64,000 nt of DNA, from NCBI GenBank assembly GCA_036971615.1, contig JAYKKR010000033.1, positions 284,739 to 348,738 on the forward strand, written 5' to 3'. This stretch comes from Amyloporia xantha. Taxonomy: Eukaryota; Basidiomycota; Agaricomycetes; Polyporales; Adustoporiaceae. A program made the position numbers and the translations under genes. Position 1 is the stretch's first letter. Every line of letters begins with the position of its first letter. Below the pieces are notes generated by a model. The model made no database searches. It saw only the letters and a list, made by a program, of their open reading frames with translations, and was not told the DNA's origin. Of the stretch, positions 32,573-44,846 are shown piece after piece.

Positions 32573-35339
32573 TTATACAAGCGCTTCACTCACGTTCCAC
32601 AGTAGCACCGTGCTATCGTCCGAAGCAGACACGATACGAGAACCGTCGGGAGAGAATTGCAGACGGCTGATGCTGTCAGCGTGTTCTGTAAAACGCGCCA
32701 CACAGGCACCCGTTGTCGTGTTCCACACACGGATTGCGTTGTCTTCACCACCGGCTGCGACCAGCTCGCCATTTGCCGAGAATGTCGGTGCAGTGACAAG
32801 ACCATCCCCGCCGTCTATGGTTGACAAATGCTCGCCGCTGAAGGAGTCGCATACTTTGATCGTTCTGTCGTTGGCCACAGATAGTATATTTTTGCCATCG
32901 GGTGAGAACATCGCCGAAAACACGGTCCCGGTATGTTCGCGCAATAACACAAACTCGTCGCCTGAGATAGCGCTGGATATCCTGACGGACCCATCGTCCG
33001 AGCTTGTCACCAGCCGACGACTGTCAGCCGAGAACGCAATGGAATTGATCACGCCTGAGTGGCCGTCAATTTCAATGAGTCGCGAACCGTCCTCTGCACT
33101 CCATATCCGTGCGATGCTGTCTGCACTGGCAGACACGAAGCGAGTGCCATCGCGAGCGAATGCAAGATGCATGACCATAGCATCATGTATCCCTTCTGCG
33201 CGCAGTCTACCCGTTTCTGTGTCCCATAGTCGGATGGAGAAGTCCACAGATGCGGAGACGACGGCTTGTCCATTCGGAGAAAACGCAACGGCCTTGATCA
33301 TCCCTCTATGCCCCTCCAAGACTACTTCTTGCTCGCCGGTGCGCACATTCCATACGACCAATCGCTTGTCGCGGGAACCGGTTACGAGGAATCTGCTATC
33401 TGGAGAGAATGCGAGCGCGGAAATGGACTCCGAATGGCCAGATAGCTCATGTAGAGGTCTATCAATGGCGGAGTCCCAGATGATCACGGAAGAGTCTTCG
33501 AATCCGCCGGCAATATATCTGCCGTCGGAGGAATACGCAAGTGCACAATTCACACCCATGTTTGCATCGTGCGACAGCGAAAGGGTATTGTGACCGGCAG
33601 CATTTGCTGTCTTAGTTGCCTTACCCGCGCTGTTGTTGCGGCTCCCAGGCTCTCGGCCGCTGGACGTTGTGCCAGATGGCTCTTCGAGTAAGTGCAAATT
33701 TCCGTCTTGATCACCAAGGGGGAGATCTATGTCCATTGAATCCACGATCTCGGAGTTCCCAGTCTCTGCATCCATGGAGAACGCTGCAGCATCCACCGCA
33801 TCATGGTTGTCTGTCCGCCCTATCAGGAAGGGTGAATCTTCATCAGGGACAGGCTGCGAGTAGGATTGTCCGATAGACTGCTGTGTCCTGATCCTGTCTT
33901 CAAACAACAGTAAACCGACTAATAGCATCGTTTAGCAACATGGTTAATGATGACCTAGCAAATTTGAGCAACTAACGTCCATTCTCTGTAACTTCAATCT
34001 GTGGCTGAGATGCTCGAAGTAACGCAGGTATGTCTTCGGGAACGTCAGAATCCTTATTGCCCACAACGAAATTAGTCAAATAGGCAACGCAAATTGACAC
34101 CCCACTTACAACACATAACGCGAACAGGTCATAGTCGCTAGCGATCGCGCAATCGGCCTCCGAGTTCTGGAAGGCCCAGGTTCAATACCTCTATTCTAGT
34201 AGGTAGCTGGAATAAAATTGCACTTGCCTCGAGGATATAATCTAGGACATATCCAACCGGGTCATACGGCTAGCCTCAATGTCAGCGCAGTATTAGCAGA
34301 AAGACATAATGTACACAGAACCTTCTGATAAGACGGAACTTGCTCGATAACAAAGTCATCATCATCCGAAAATGATGGGTCCCGGGGCTCAGCTGCAGCT
34401 CTCATCACCCTGGGAAAGATGAGAAGACGCTTCTTCATTTGGAAGTAATGCAAGAAGACACATTGATCTTCTGGAAGGCGGTCGAGGTCCGTCTCCTGTG
34501 TACGGCCTGCCACTGGATGATGGTGGCTATGTGGAGGATGGTTATGGCGCGAGCGGCCGCCTTCCTGGTCGTGACGGGCTGCGCGTGGAGGCCCCGAACG
34601 AGATGTGCAATTGCCTTCCGCTTTCAACATCATTGAACCTGATATCGACGCGTGTATTGTTGATCCAAACTCCCCTCTCACGGATAGCTGCGCACTCTTT
34701 TCCTGATGTCCTCTGATCGCAGAGACGACCCACTGCGTTGTTTTCACGACACCCATGACAAATCGTATCTCGTCGAGCTCAATGCCCAGTCCCAGCGTGG
34801 AGTCGTCGTTGGCAAATTCATACCAGCTGTCCAGATTACGAGCCATGTAGTTTTGCATCTTGCGGAGATTCTGAGAAGTTCGACGACTGGCCGGGTCTTT
34901 CAGGACAAGTAGTGCGCCTTCCTCTTCTGTGCATTTGAACTTGCAACCTATTCCAGCTGCATCCCTGCACGGAAAATGGCCCATTACTAGCCGCGAACGT
35001 GGGCATAAAAATGACTCACGATCCAACATGAGCGTCGAGCTCAATCTCCTTGAGACTCGAACTACCGAACGGGCCACGAGCAATCGCGTTTTCTGTCGTC
35101 CGTCTTCCGAATCCCACACTTCCAGTAAGTCTTTGGAAGCCATCAGGAACTCCAAACTCCTGGTGTATGGGATGATTCGCATCCTTCTCTGCATTGAAGA
35201 GGCGGTAAAACGCCCCGTCTCTCAAGTAGCCGACATCTCCTATTTCTATGTCAACGCCTTCTGGACACCACAAGGGATACCCTTCCTTGCGTCTGAAGAG
35301 TTGTCTGGCGTAGACGTCCCACGCAGGTGAGTCGGACAT
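32573..35339 (-). CDS. WD40-repeat protein with basidiomycete N-terminal region (copy A)
   Basis: Six exons (high to low): 35339-35020, 34964-34322, 34269-34228, 34166-34110, 34052-33977, 33918-32573; 827 residues. Exon 1 has YARQLFRRKEGYPLWCPE and IEIGDVGYLRDGAFYRLFN. Exon 2 has GIGCKFKCT, GALLVLK, MQNYMARN, VKTTQWVVSA and QCVFLHYFQMKKRL, then PYDPVGYVLDYILE in exon 3. This region is frequent in uncharacterised basidiomycete proteins. Exon 6 carries eight WD40 repeats (ALAFSPDSRFLVTGSRDK, SASVDFSIRLWDT, SASDDSTVLLWNV), probably a propeller for protein binding. Intron 3 starts GC (GAG/GCAAGT). Four of the five introns were placed by comparison with copy B. There is no NACHT or other ATPase domain between the parts, so it is not a complete NLR. 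Confidence 0.87.
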
Positions 35340-37420
35340 GCAGTGATCGATCTGTCCGAGTAGCAGAAATGGATGAGGCTAGGCACTAACAAAGGTAGGT
35401 ATGAGGGAGGAATTCGGATTCAAAAGGCAGACGATCAAGTAGATATGGGGATTTCAGCATGCCATGAGTGGGTCATATCAAGGCTGTGATAAGACGGCAG
35501 CTCACTAGAAGTCGAAACAGCCTCCAGGACCCATCTAGCGCCGGTATGTACTTCGCCAGCACACGTAATACCAATTCCGACATGTCTGCTTCCTGTAAGC
35601 GTGTCTGAAGAACAAATATAAACACATACAGCCTCAGGTCAGAACCGTCAGGCAGTCCAATATGAACAGGGCACACAGCGTCATAGAAGTGCATAGCCAT
35701 GCTCTGCAGGCGTGATTTGGACCACATTCCGCAGGCGATTGTACCCGGAACAATTTGATAGCACTCACTTTTTCTATATAGCATGGCGAAATATACTAGT
35801 ATCATCTCCTACTGAAACTCTATTCCTCGCGGCGGAACAGCCACCGGCTTCCGAGTTCGTACGCTTCAAATGCACTGTTAGTGGCCTCGTGATTCAAACA
35901 GACAATTCATTACTTCCGAATACGCAGCTCTCAGACGCTCAGACATTTTCTAGTCGAACATGCATCTTGAGTCAGATCAAGCACTTGTGAGACGGCCGGT
36001 ACCTCAAGGCCTCAAGACTCGGGTCATGAATGATTACTTCACGGCGAGAACTTTGCAGTTGCGCTCGAGATGCATAGCGAAGCGGAGAATAGCGCAGACT
36101 GCTGACCTTTTGAGAAATACTGGTTAAGACATTTCTCACGGCAGATAAGTACTGACCTGCGTGGAATTTCGCACTTGCAGATATTGGCAGCTCCGCCAGC
36201 CAGTTCCAAATAACCACCAGACACATTGTACATACAATTTTATAGCCCATGTTATATATCCATGCACCTTTAAGCACATATGCAGCAAGTTTGACTCATT
36301 ACAGGTGGCTGTATTTAAATATTGACTGCATTACTGGGTGCAGTCACAGACAAGCCTTCCACTATGATGTTGACTCAGACTTGAAGACGAACCCATCATA
36401 CTAATGAACACTGTCATGGAGCGACACAAGCACTCAATTGGGAACCACACATCACGGGAAATTCAGCAATGGCAGATACACTGTGGAAGATGCATTTCAT
36501 CGAGAATGCAATGGTACAGTACACAGGAACACTGGAAGGGTATGCACCGCAATAGTACCTGCCACGAGGACATAGAGCCATCAGCGGATGACAATGAAGC
36601 AACACAGACAGAAGAGGACGGCACACACAGCACCCGCACACGAATGCACGGAGCATGGAGCGTATACGCCCTTTCCAAGACAGCAGAAAGCGAACGCGAA
36701 AGAATTCGCCGAAGCGGCGCGGCAGAGCCACACGTCGACCATGAGCGCCGCCCAAATGTGACGGCAACAGCTGCCTTGGGGGCGCCGTTCGGCAGCGCGT
36801 ACAGCGCCACATTTCTGAAGATGCCGCAGGCGAAGCACGCGGCACTCCGCCACCAGACCGCCACCCCCCGGGTCAACGCGGGAAGCCGGGCTCACGGCCG
36901 ACGAAGGCTGTATAACAAAGTTGAAGACCCGACGTTCGGCCCGGTTGTACCTCCTATCTTCTTACGTAAGGCTACACGCACTGCTATTGGAGATAACCAA
37001 ATAAGGGTTATTTGGAACGTGGCGGAATACGTTAATTAGCCGCCCAGATCTCGATAGCAATCCGACAGCGGATGGTGGTGTAAAGCGACCTAGACACGAA
37101 GGCAACAGGGGATACGAATATCTCGCGGGCTTCCTGTAGAAAGCCATGCGCTTCTGATATACGGGTTGTGGCAAAACGTGAGACTTTCTCACTAAAGTAC
37201 TACGAAACGAACGGATCCAAGAGAAGTTAACATTTACAGTTTCCCAAATTAGATCGTCAAGTTTCAGTACACAGAATAACATATCCTACGCCGACGGTAT
37301 GCGGTTGACATACTACAAAATCAGTTGAAATAGTTGTACAAAGAAAGAAGTGCTGAAAGTCCTGACTTATTACCCGAAGTAGCTTCGCGTTCGAGATCTA
37401 TCCACTGAATTCATCGAATC
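35340..37420. other. Region between the two WD40 genes
   Basis: No supported gene. The longest frame, 36404-37039 plus (211 codons), overlaps equally long frames on the other strand in a GC-rich patch (36640-36960), shows no domain and is not counted. The 35473-35805 minus frame has a hydrophobic segment but no family match. The promoter of WD40 copy A should lie just right of 35339. Confidence 0.45.
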
Positions 37421-40358
37421 TCAAGCGGGACCGGCCTCTACACGAGCATCGTGTATATTCCACAAGAGGATAGTGCTGTCATCCGAGACAGACACTATAC
37501 GAGTCCCGTTAGGCGCAAAGCGTAGCCGACTGATATTGTCTCCGTGCTGAGTAAAGCGCGCTACGCATGTGCCGGTAGTCGTGTTCCACACGCGAATTGA
37601 GAAGTCTTCACCGCCGGCCGCGACCAGCTCACCATCTGCCGAGAATGTTTCTGCACTGACGAGACCGTCTCCACCATCTATAGTGGACAGCAGCTCGCCA
37701 CTGAAGGAGTCGCATACTTTGATCGTTCTGTCGTTGGCCACAGATAACACATTTTTGCCATCGGGTGAGAACATTGCGGAAAACACGGTCCCGGTATGTT
37801 CGCGCAATAACACAAACTCGTCGCCTGAGATAGCGCTAGATATCCTGACGGACCCATCGTCCGAGCTTGTTACTAGCCGACGACTGTCAGCAGAGAACGC
37901 GATCGAGTTGATCACGCCTGAGTGGCCGTCGATTTCAGCGAGTCGCGACCCGTCCTCTGCACTCCACACCCGTGCGATGCTGTCTGCACTGGCAGACACG
38001 AAGCGAGTACCATCGCGAGCGAACGCAAGATGCACGACCATAGCATCGTGCATCCCTTCTGCGAGCTGTCTACCCGTTTCTGTATCCCACAGTTTGATAG
38101 AGAAGTCCACCGATGCGGAGACAATAGTTTTTCCGTTAGGAGAGAAGGTGACGGCCTTGATCATCCCTCTATGCCCCTCCAAGACGACTTCTTGTTCGCC
38201 AGTACGCGCATTCGAAACGATTAGCCGCTTATCGCGGGAGCCGGAAACAAGGAGTCGGCCGTCCGAAGAAAATGCAAGAGCGGAAATAGCTTCTGAGTGA
38301 CCAGACATCTCCCGCACAGCTTGACCGGTGGTGGTTTCCCAAATAACGACAGACGCATTCTCAAATCCGCTAGCAATATATCGTCCGTCGGGGAGTATGC
38401 GAGCGCACAAATGACGCCTATGTTCTCGTTATGCTGGAGCTGCACATGAGGAAATGCAGGAGGATTCTCCCACTTTACCGTACTGTCATCTTCACCCGAC
38501 CTATCAAAGGATGGATTTGGTTTGCTGGAATCATTGCGACTAGACTGTTCCAGCGACTGATTTGGGGGATTTCTGCAACTCTAGCGTGATGGACGGTGTC
38601 GTCCTTGTTCTGATCACCCTCAACTTGACGCTCGGATGATATTCCTGCGGGGTGTATAGCGGCGTCTCCAACCTGCGCAGTGTCGGTAGGTGAGTCGTCA
38701 ACGTGTTCCACATTCAAAGCCTCCGAAGGTTCGACAACGCGGTGCGGCACGCTGGCACTCTCCTCTGGGACGGCTGGGCCAACAGACGGTGTCATGCTAT
38801 TCTGTTGGAGGAACTCTCTTGATTGGGCAGCCACAACACTATCGTCAATGAATAGCATCCCGACTGACGTATAAATCAGTATTATGAATCATAGACGAAA
38901 TGAAGAGCGACGAACGTCCATCGCCTGTGACCTCGATCTGTGGCTGACAACTCCGAAGTAAAGCAGGTATGTCTTCCGGGATCTCGGATCCCTGGTCATT
39001 GAAACCTGATGTGAGTCAAGTAGAATACAGAACCACCGCCTTCACGCACATTACATAAGAAGAGCAGATCTCTGTCGCTGGCGATCGCGATCTCTGCCTG
39101 TGAATGCTGAGCAAGACGCGCTTCTCAGTGTTAGGCGTCTGACTATAAAGAACGGTAGCATACTTCGAGGATATAGTCAAGGACAAACCCGACGGGATCG
39201 TACGGCTATTGCCAACTTTATCAAACTGGCCGCGACAGGTGAAGTTGGATCGTACCTCGTCAACAGGCGGGACTTGTTCGACGACGGTCTCAACATCATC
39301 GTCATCGGGAGGGCAAGATGGATCACGCGGTTCAGCCGCAGCCCGCATGATCTTAGGTATAAATCCTAGACGCTTTTTCATTTTCAGGTAATGCAGGAAT
39401 ATGCACTGGTTCTGGACAAGAGGCTGCTCTCGATCAGACCGATGAGCGTCAAGCTGCTGCTGACTTCCGTGTTGCCGTCTCTGCGGCTGCTGTGGCTGCG
39501 ATTCCGGTCGTCGATGTCTCTGTCTTGATTGCTGTGGAGAACGCGGACGGTCATTCCTGTGCTGATGATTGTTGTGCTGACGTGTTCTTGGAGGTCCGGA
39601 GCGGGAGATCCAGTTTGCGCTGCGAGTTTGCGTCGTAGTACCTGTGAAAGATGCTTGCACAGGGATCCCAAAATCTCCATTGAACGACACCTTGGCACTT
39701 TTGCCTTCGCGGGTGACTGCCGAAACTGCCCACTCTGTCGTCTTGACAAACCCGATAACGAGCGCGATGTGTTCGAGCTTCATATCAAGCTCCAGGATGT
39801 CGCTGGCAAAATCAAGCCAACTTTGGATGTTCTTGGCCATGTGGTTTTGCATCCTACGAACACTTTGCAAGATCTCCCGTGAAGCCGATTCCTTGATGAC
39901 AAGCAGCGCACCTTGGTCGTCGGTGCATTTGAAGTGACAACCAACACCGACACCATGTCTGCAAACGCATATCCGGTCAGGTCCAACATCTCTAGCAATG
40001 TGAAACATCAACGTCCACGAAATGACACTCACGCAGCAGCTGACGCATCAACGTCGATCTCTTTCAGACTGAAGCTGCTCAATGCGCCTGCATCGATCGC
40101 AGTATCTCTTCTATGCCTCCCAAAGTTGTTGGTCGTCAACTCTGTGAACCCTTCTGGTACTCCAAACTCTTCATGTATCGGATCGTTGCGTCCACGCGTG
40201 ACGTTGAACATGCGATAGAATGCGCCATCCCGCACATAGCCCACGTCCCCGATCTCTACTTCGCCCGCTTCCGTAACTTCTGGACACCACAAAGGGTAGC
40301 CCTGCCCACGTCTAAAGAGTTGCCGGGCATAGACTTCAGCTGGAGATATATAAGCCAT
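37421..40358 (-). pseudogene. WD40-repeat protein, tandem copy B, with frameshifts
   Basis: Same exon layout as copy A: 40358-40033, 39958-39256, 39205-39164, 39106-39050, 38991-38916, 38863-37421; exons 3-5 have exactly the same lengths (42, 57, 76). N-terminal motifs are kept (YARQLFRRGQGYPLWCPE, VEIGDVGYVRDGAFYRMFN, PYDPVGFVLDYILE). Exon 6 changes frame near 38560-38580 and again near 38398, where TCCTCCGAC of copy A is TCCCCGAC, a one-base loss inside the first WD repeat. A 40-nt intron could explain the first change but not the second. The other WD repeats are intact and very close to copy A. It is either a young pseudogene or carries sequencing errors. Confidence 0.8.
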
Positions 40359-43300
40359 AGAATACGGCGAATTGCACCAGGAAAGTTAAGAGGACAGAGA
40401 TCAGAGCGGATATCTGGGCAATGAGGGTGATATTCCAGGTTTGACTGTATGTCGAATGGATGGAAGGGAAGAGGCTGTGGTATAGTCTTCAGATCGCGGC
40501 TGTGCTACGCTATCAGATCCATGAGGCGCTGTCTACCTCCAGGACTATGAGGATTCTATTGACCAAGTAGAACGTGTCATTGGAAAACGCACCGCCATTC
40601 GGTAATTTCCGCCATCCTCCATTCAGAACGTGGACATGTCACATTCACAGCTTCCATCCCCCAGTTCGTCAAAAGCACGAGATACATACAATATAAGCCC
40701 GCCGAGCGCAATCAGGAGATATTCAGAGATAAAGCTGCGGGCACCAGACTGGACATCTGGCCGTGTCCCGTTGATTGGGATGGATTGTCTCCGCGACACG
40801 AGTCCTATGAGCGCAAAAAATATAAGAAGTGTATATGTAAGCATTGAGCCGTGCCTCGGACCTTTTCCGAGATTAGCAGTGGTCTTTCTAGTGGCGTTTC
40901 CATCCTACAGCTCTAGTGATTCGTGACAAGTCTTCAAAGGGAGAGCTCGACGACGGTTCACCTTGTTACGAGCTTCAATCCGGACAAGGAAGGACACTCT
41001 GGTGAAGTACCTGTAAGCACCGCATGTGACATGCAATCGGATACGGATACATGAGATAACAGACTTCAGACGCCCACAGACGCCCACAGTCTACACGATT
41101 CGAAGGCGTGGTCAGGACAATACAACATGTGGGCGAATCGATAGAAATGGTGCTTACATCGCTTAGGCTGCGTAGCTCTATATAGTTTGTACTGTTTCAT
41201 TTCGTCGCTCACATTAGTCAACAACTGACTACAACGGCATAGGCCCGTAGACAATTTCATAACCTGTGTGAACCGGTGCAGTGATTCGAAATGGCACTTC
41301 CTCCTGTGCATGCGTTCGGAAGTCCTCGTGCACGGACCAGCAAGAAAGGAGAACATATATCAAACGTCTTCAGAGATGCGCGAGAGAAGCATAACAAAGA
41401 CGGTGTAATCAATCGTTGATGAGCACACAACCCTGAGAAGGCTTCGATTCCCTGACTGGAATACTGTACCGCTTCCTGATGTCATCCCCCAAAGATGGGA
41501 CGAATAATCACAACAGCGGGAGCCGCTCAAAGATCTGATACTATAGACAAGCAACGTAAGAGCAGATATATCTAGGGGCATCGGGAACGTACCATCATCA
41601 ATGACAAACGCATAAAACGGCTCACAAAAGATGACTGGCAACACTACTTGGACAACGTACTTTCACTGATAAAGAAGGGACGGTACCGGCCTGAAACCTT
41701 CAAGCTTGACATGTACGACGCCCACAATAGTCCTCTAATGCCAATAGGCCTGCGAGCAGCGGCAACTTCACTTGACGCTTGTCACCTTGGCAGATTTGAG
41801 GCCCAGTAAACAGCGAATGGATTAAGGCCATGTGTCCTTATAGCTTGTTTGAAGAAACGTGCAGTTCTTCGAATGAGGCCGTAGTCGTAAGATGACCGGC
41901 CTCCGAAGATGCAACCATCGTAGTAAAACCTCCAGTATGACCACAACCGAGCAAAAGCGCCGCAAACATATAACAAGTAGAATTGGTGTTATGGGTAGAG
42001 AAATAACTCCAAAATATCCATAAAAGATTGACCCAAGGTCCCACAGTACTGTCATCCCGGCGTGCACAGGCTACGAGCAGTTGAACCGAATGAATATAAT
42101 AGCCCTAGCATCAGATATAGATGGACTTAGAGTCATGAACGGATAGTGAATTAAGCGAGACACAATAAACCAGAGCAACAATGAGGTGAGACATCCATGT
42201 CAATGGCGGCGAGACCCACGAGTGCGTCTAGGACGGTCATAACTTCGAACCTGATCTGGTTGTGCAGATCGGTTCCGGCTATGCTAAGCGCTCAAGGTCG
42301 TAGGCCTGACGACAACCTGACGATATTCAATTCACAACATGCATGTCGTGTCGTGCACAGTCCCGCTGCTCTCGAGTGTTTTATTAGGCTCTGGAATATT
42401 TTGTCAAGATTGTCCACATACGCACTGCTTACACGAATTAACTACCATTTCCCGTCAGAAACCCTACTGGTATCGGTTCATTTAATCACTGGCTTGCATT
42501 CATACACTGCAGGTCACGCAGCCGCGATGCTCAAAGCATACTCATGGAACTACTTTGTCATTCATTTATTTTGACGGCAGAAGAAGAGATGAACGCACCT
42601 TTGTCTATGGGATCGAAACCAGGCTGTTAGCGATGGCAGTGGCGCTCTGCAGAGGATTTCAGAGTTGTATTTTCGGACGACGTCCACTCTGATAGGTCCT
42701 CCGTTATTTCTTCCCTTCCTCGTCAAGCCGTGAATATGTGACCGTCTGTGGCGTGTGATTGCGCTCAGAATTTTTGCCCAACGTTCGTGGTGCTTGCGCA
42801 CTGAACATGCTGTGAGTCCCCCTCTAACCGTGAAGGTTCGGCTTAACAAAAGAGGCAAAGTAGGCTTCGGGTGAACAAAGCTGATTAGGTAGTGAGCGAG
42901 TAGCTTTGAAAATGTTCTCCAAATGTGCCAATCGCCTTGCTATCAGATGGGTTGTTCGAACCGAGTATATGTTTCAACCAGCGACCAGCTGTTTCACTGA
43001 GTCTATGACAGCCCCGAAAATTCGTATCTTCAGTGTTTGCAAAATCATGTGTGAGCTTTTATCCTATCACATATATTCCTCCAAGTATATCTCATACCAA
43101 AATTAAGAGATCTAAACAACTTTACAGGTATTGAGCATCGCCGCATCGCGCATCCTAAATAACAGTTGGTGCTTTTTGTGTTTCCAATAGATATGTATCA
43201 TCGCAACTTCCTAGGGGAATATGTGTATTCATTCATGCTGCAGATCACGACATTTGATGCCAGACCTCTCCTGTTCGTACATCATACCTCGGATCATGTG

Positions 43301-44846
43301 CTTCGAGATAACATCATTGCAAGTACCATGGTCAGTACAAGCACTGACAGTTGTAACGTGCGTGAACAAAGATGCAAATTCGATGCTGGAGGGTGACGCC
43401 CCTTTAGACAAGATGTCATGCGTTGCTGAAACCGGATCGAAACTGCCAAACCGTGACTGGACGTTACAATTCAAATCAACGTCATCCCAGATTACCTCTT
43501 TCACTCGTGGCTTATCATATCGTTCGTCCATGTAACCTGCTACGTCGCCATTTCCGGTCGCCCCGACACCAATGCTGGTCTCGTCTGCTCCAGCCTGATG
43601 TCACGTTTATTCTCAGAGTAGCTGACTGACAGATCTTTGATGCGTCAACTACCGCACGGCGTTCCTCTAACCGGAGAGCACGCTGTGCATATGGCTACAA
43701 GGCGGCCGTGTTGTCCATCTGATGCTTTGTAGCGTACATTGCACGGGGAGGCGCGAGCTCCTGGCACTCCATCGCTACCGCAATGTCGTCGGACTGTACG
43801 GATTGTTCAACACCTGCATGATTTGATGCGGATGGGCGAGCGCTCTGGGCAGAGGTTCGGATCCCCTACGAAGCGAGTCTGTCCATGCGGTGGCGGTTTC
43901 GTGGCCTCTCCCGTCCGTAATATTCATTGTATTGAAGAGGACGCTGATTTCATGGTTGCTCTTTCGTATCTTCTCAAAGTCATATCACTCTGTCGTCGTG
44001 GCGATGAAGACTGCGCGGTCCTCGGTCCGGACCGAAGCCGTCTTTGGCGCTGAAAATGAGATTGAGACTCGGAATTTCTTGATCACAAGATGCCGCCCGC
44101 AAGGCTTTGTTTGCAATGCCCCCTTGAAGCAGCGCACAGGCGAATCAAAATGTCACGTCAAGGCTTGGACCAATTTTCGACTTGATATCTCAGAAAGATT
44201 TGTCCTGATATGCGGCTAGGTCATTCCAGCTAGCAACAATAGCCTAAGCTGAGCTCCAGATATTCCAGGACATATTGTTATTCACTCAGAATGCAGGTCC
44301 ACCAATATACGAAAATTCTGTCTAAATGATCAGCCAACGGGAGCGTGGCTGCGAGCTGATTTGAAATGATTCCGAACCTCACACTGCTTTTACCACCGAT
44401 ACACCGGTATTGCAAGCTAATAATGAATGTGGCGGTGCTCCATTACACGCGGTGACGGTTCGAGAATCAAAGTGGTGAAACTTGGTAACGGCGGGCCGCT
44501 AATTTTGCATACGTTCAAAAATAACATCGCGTCGAGAATCAGCTCGCATAGATGATCTCTGTGCCTGGCTCGTACGGTATAACAGCTGCAATCCAGCTGC
44601 CCATGAATCCCAGCTCCCAGCCTTTTTTCGAGCTCAAGACTTTCAAGCACAGGTGCTGGTTGGTCAGTGACATATCTCTCCTCATCCACCAACACCCATT
44701 AATATAACATCTTTCGCCAGCCTTGCTTGCTTTTTCTTATTCACTCCTTACGATCTTTTCGAATTCGACTCCTTTCACGACCATTTCTCCTATACTCTAA
44801 CATATTTCGTTTACGAACCCCTCCACGCATTTTAACTATTATCACG
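40359..44846. other. Gene-poor region of 4.5 kb
   Basis: No gene can be supported. Weak candidates: 40623-40844 minus (two hydrophobic segments), 41782-42067 minus (hydrophobic, frame broken) and 43229-43531 minus (100 codons, protein-like composition, MDERYDKPRVKEVIWDD start). None has a recognisable domain or a second copy in the window. The promoter of the repeat-peptide gene lies at the right end. Confidence 0.45.
44699..44708 (+). promoter_or_regulatory. Possible TATA element of the repeat-peptide gene
   Basis: TTAATATAAC about 140 nt before the ATG at 44847, followed by a pyrimidine-rich leader (44720-44830), a common promoter layout of strongly expressed fungal genes. Inferred from position only. 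Confidence 0.35.

Noticed and set aside
32610..33593. Long plus-strand frame of 327 codons over the WD40 gene, and a similar one at 37569-38300
   Set aside because: They are mirror frames of the WD40 coding strand, present in both paralogs only because the coding sequence is conserved; no domain, and Ser/Thr/Pro-rich as antisense frames often are.
32573..35339. WD40 gene as an NLR-type allorecognition gene
   Set aside because: No NACHT or NB-ARC motif between the N-terminal region and the WD repeats, and the repeats are not near-identical to each other within the gene.
36404..37039. 211-codon plus-strand frame in a GC-rich patch
   Set aside because: Three other long frames overlap it on the opposite strand; no domain, no paralog, no start context. 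GC content alone explains it.
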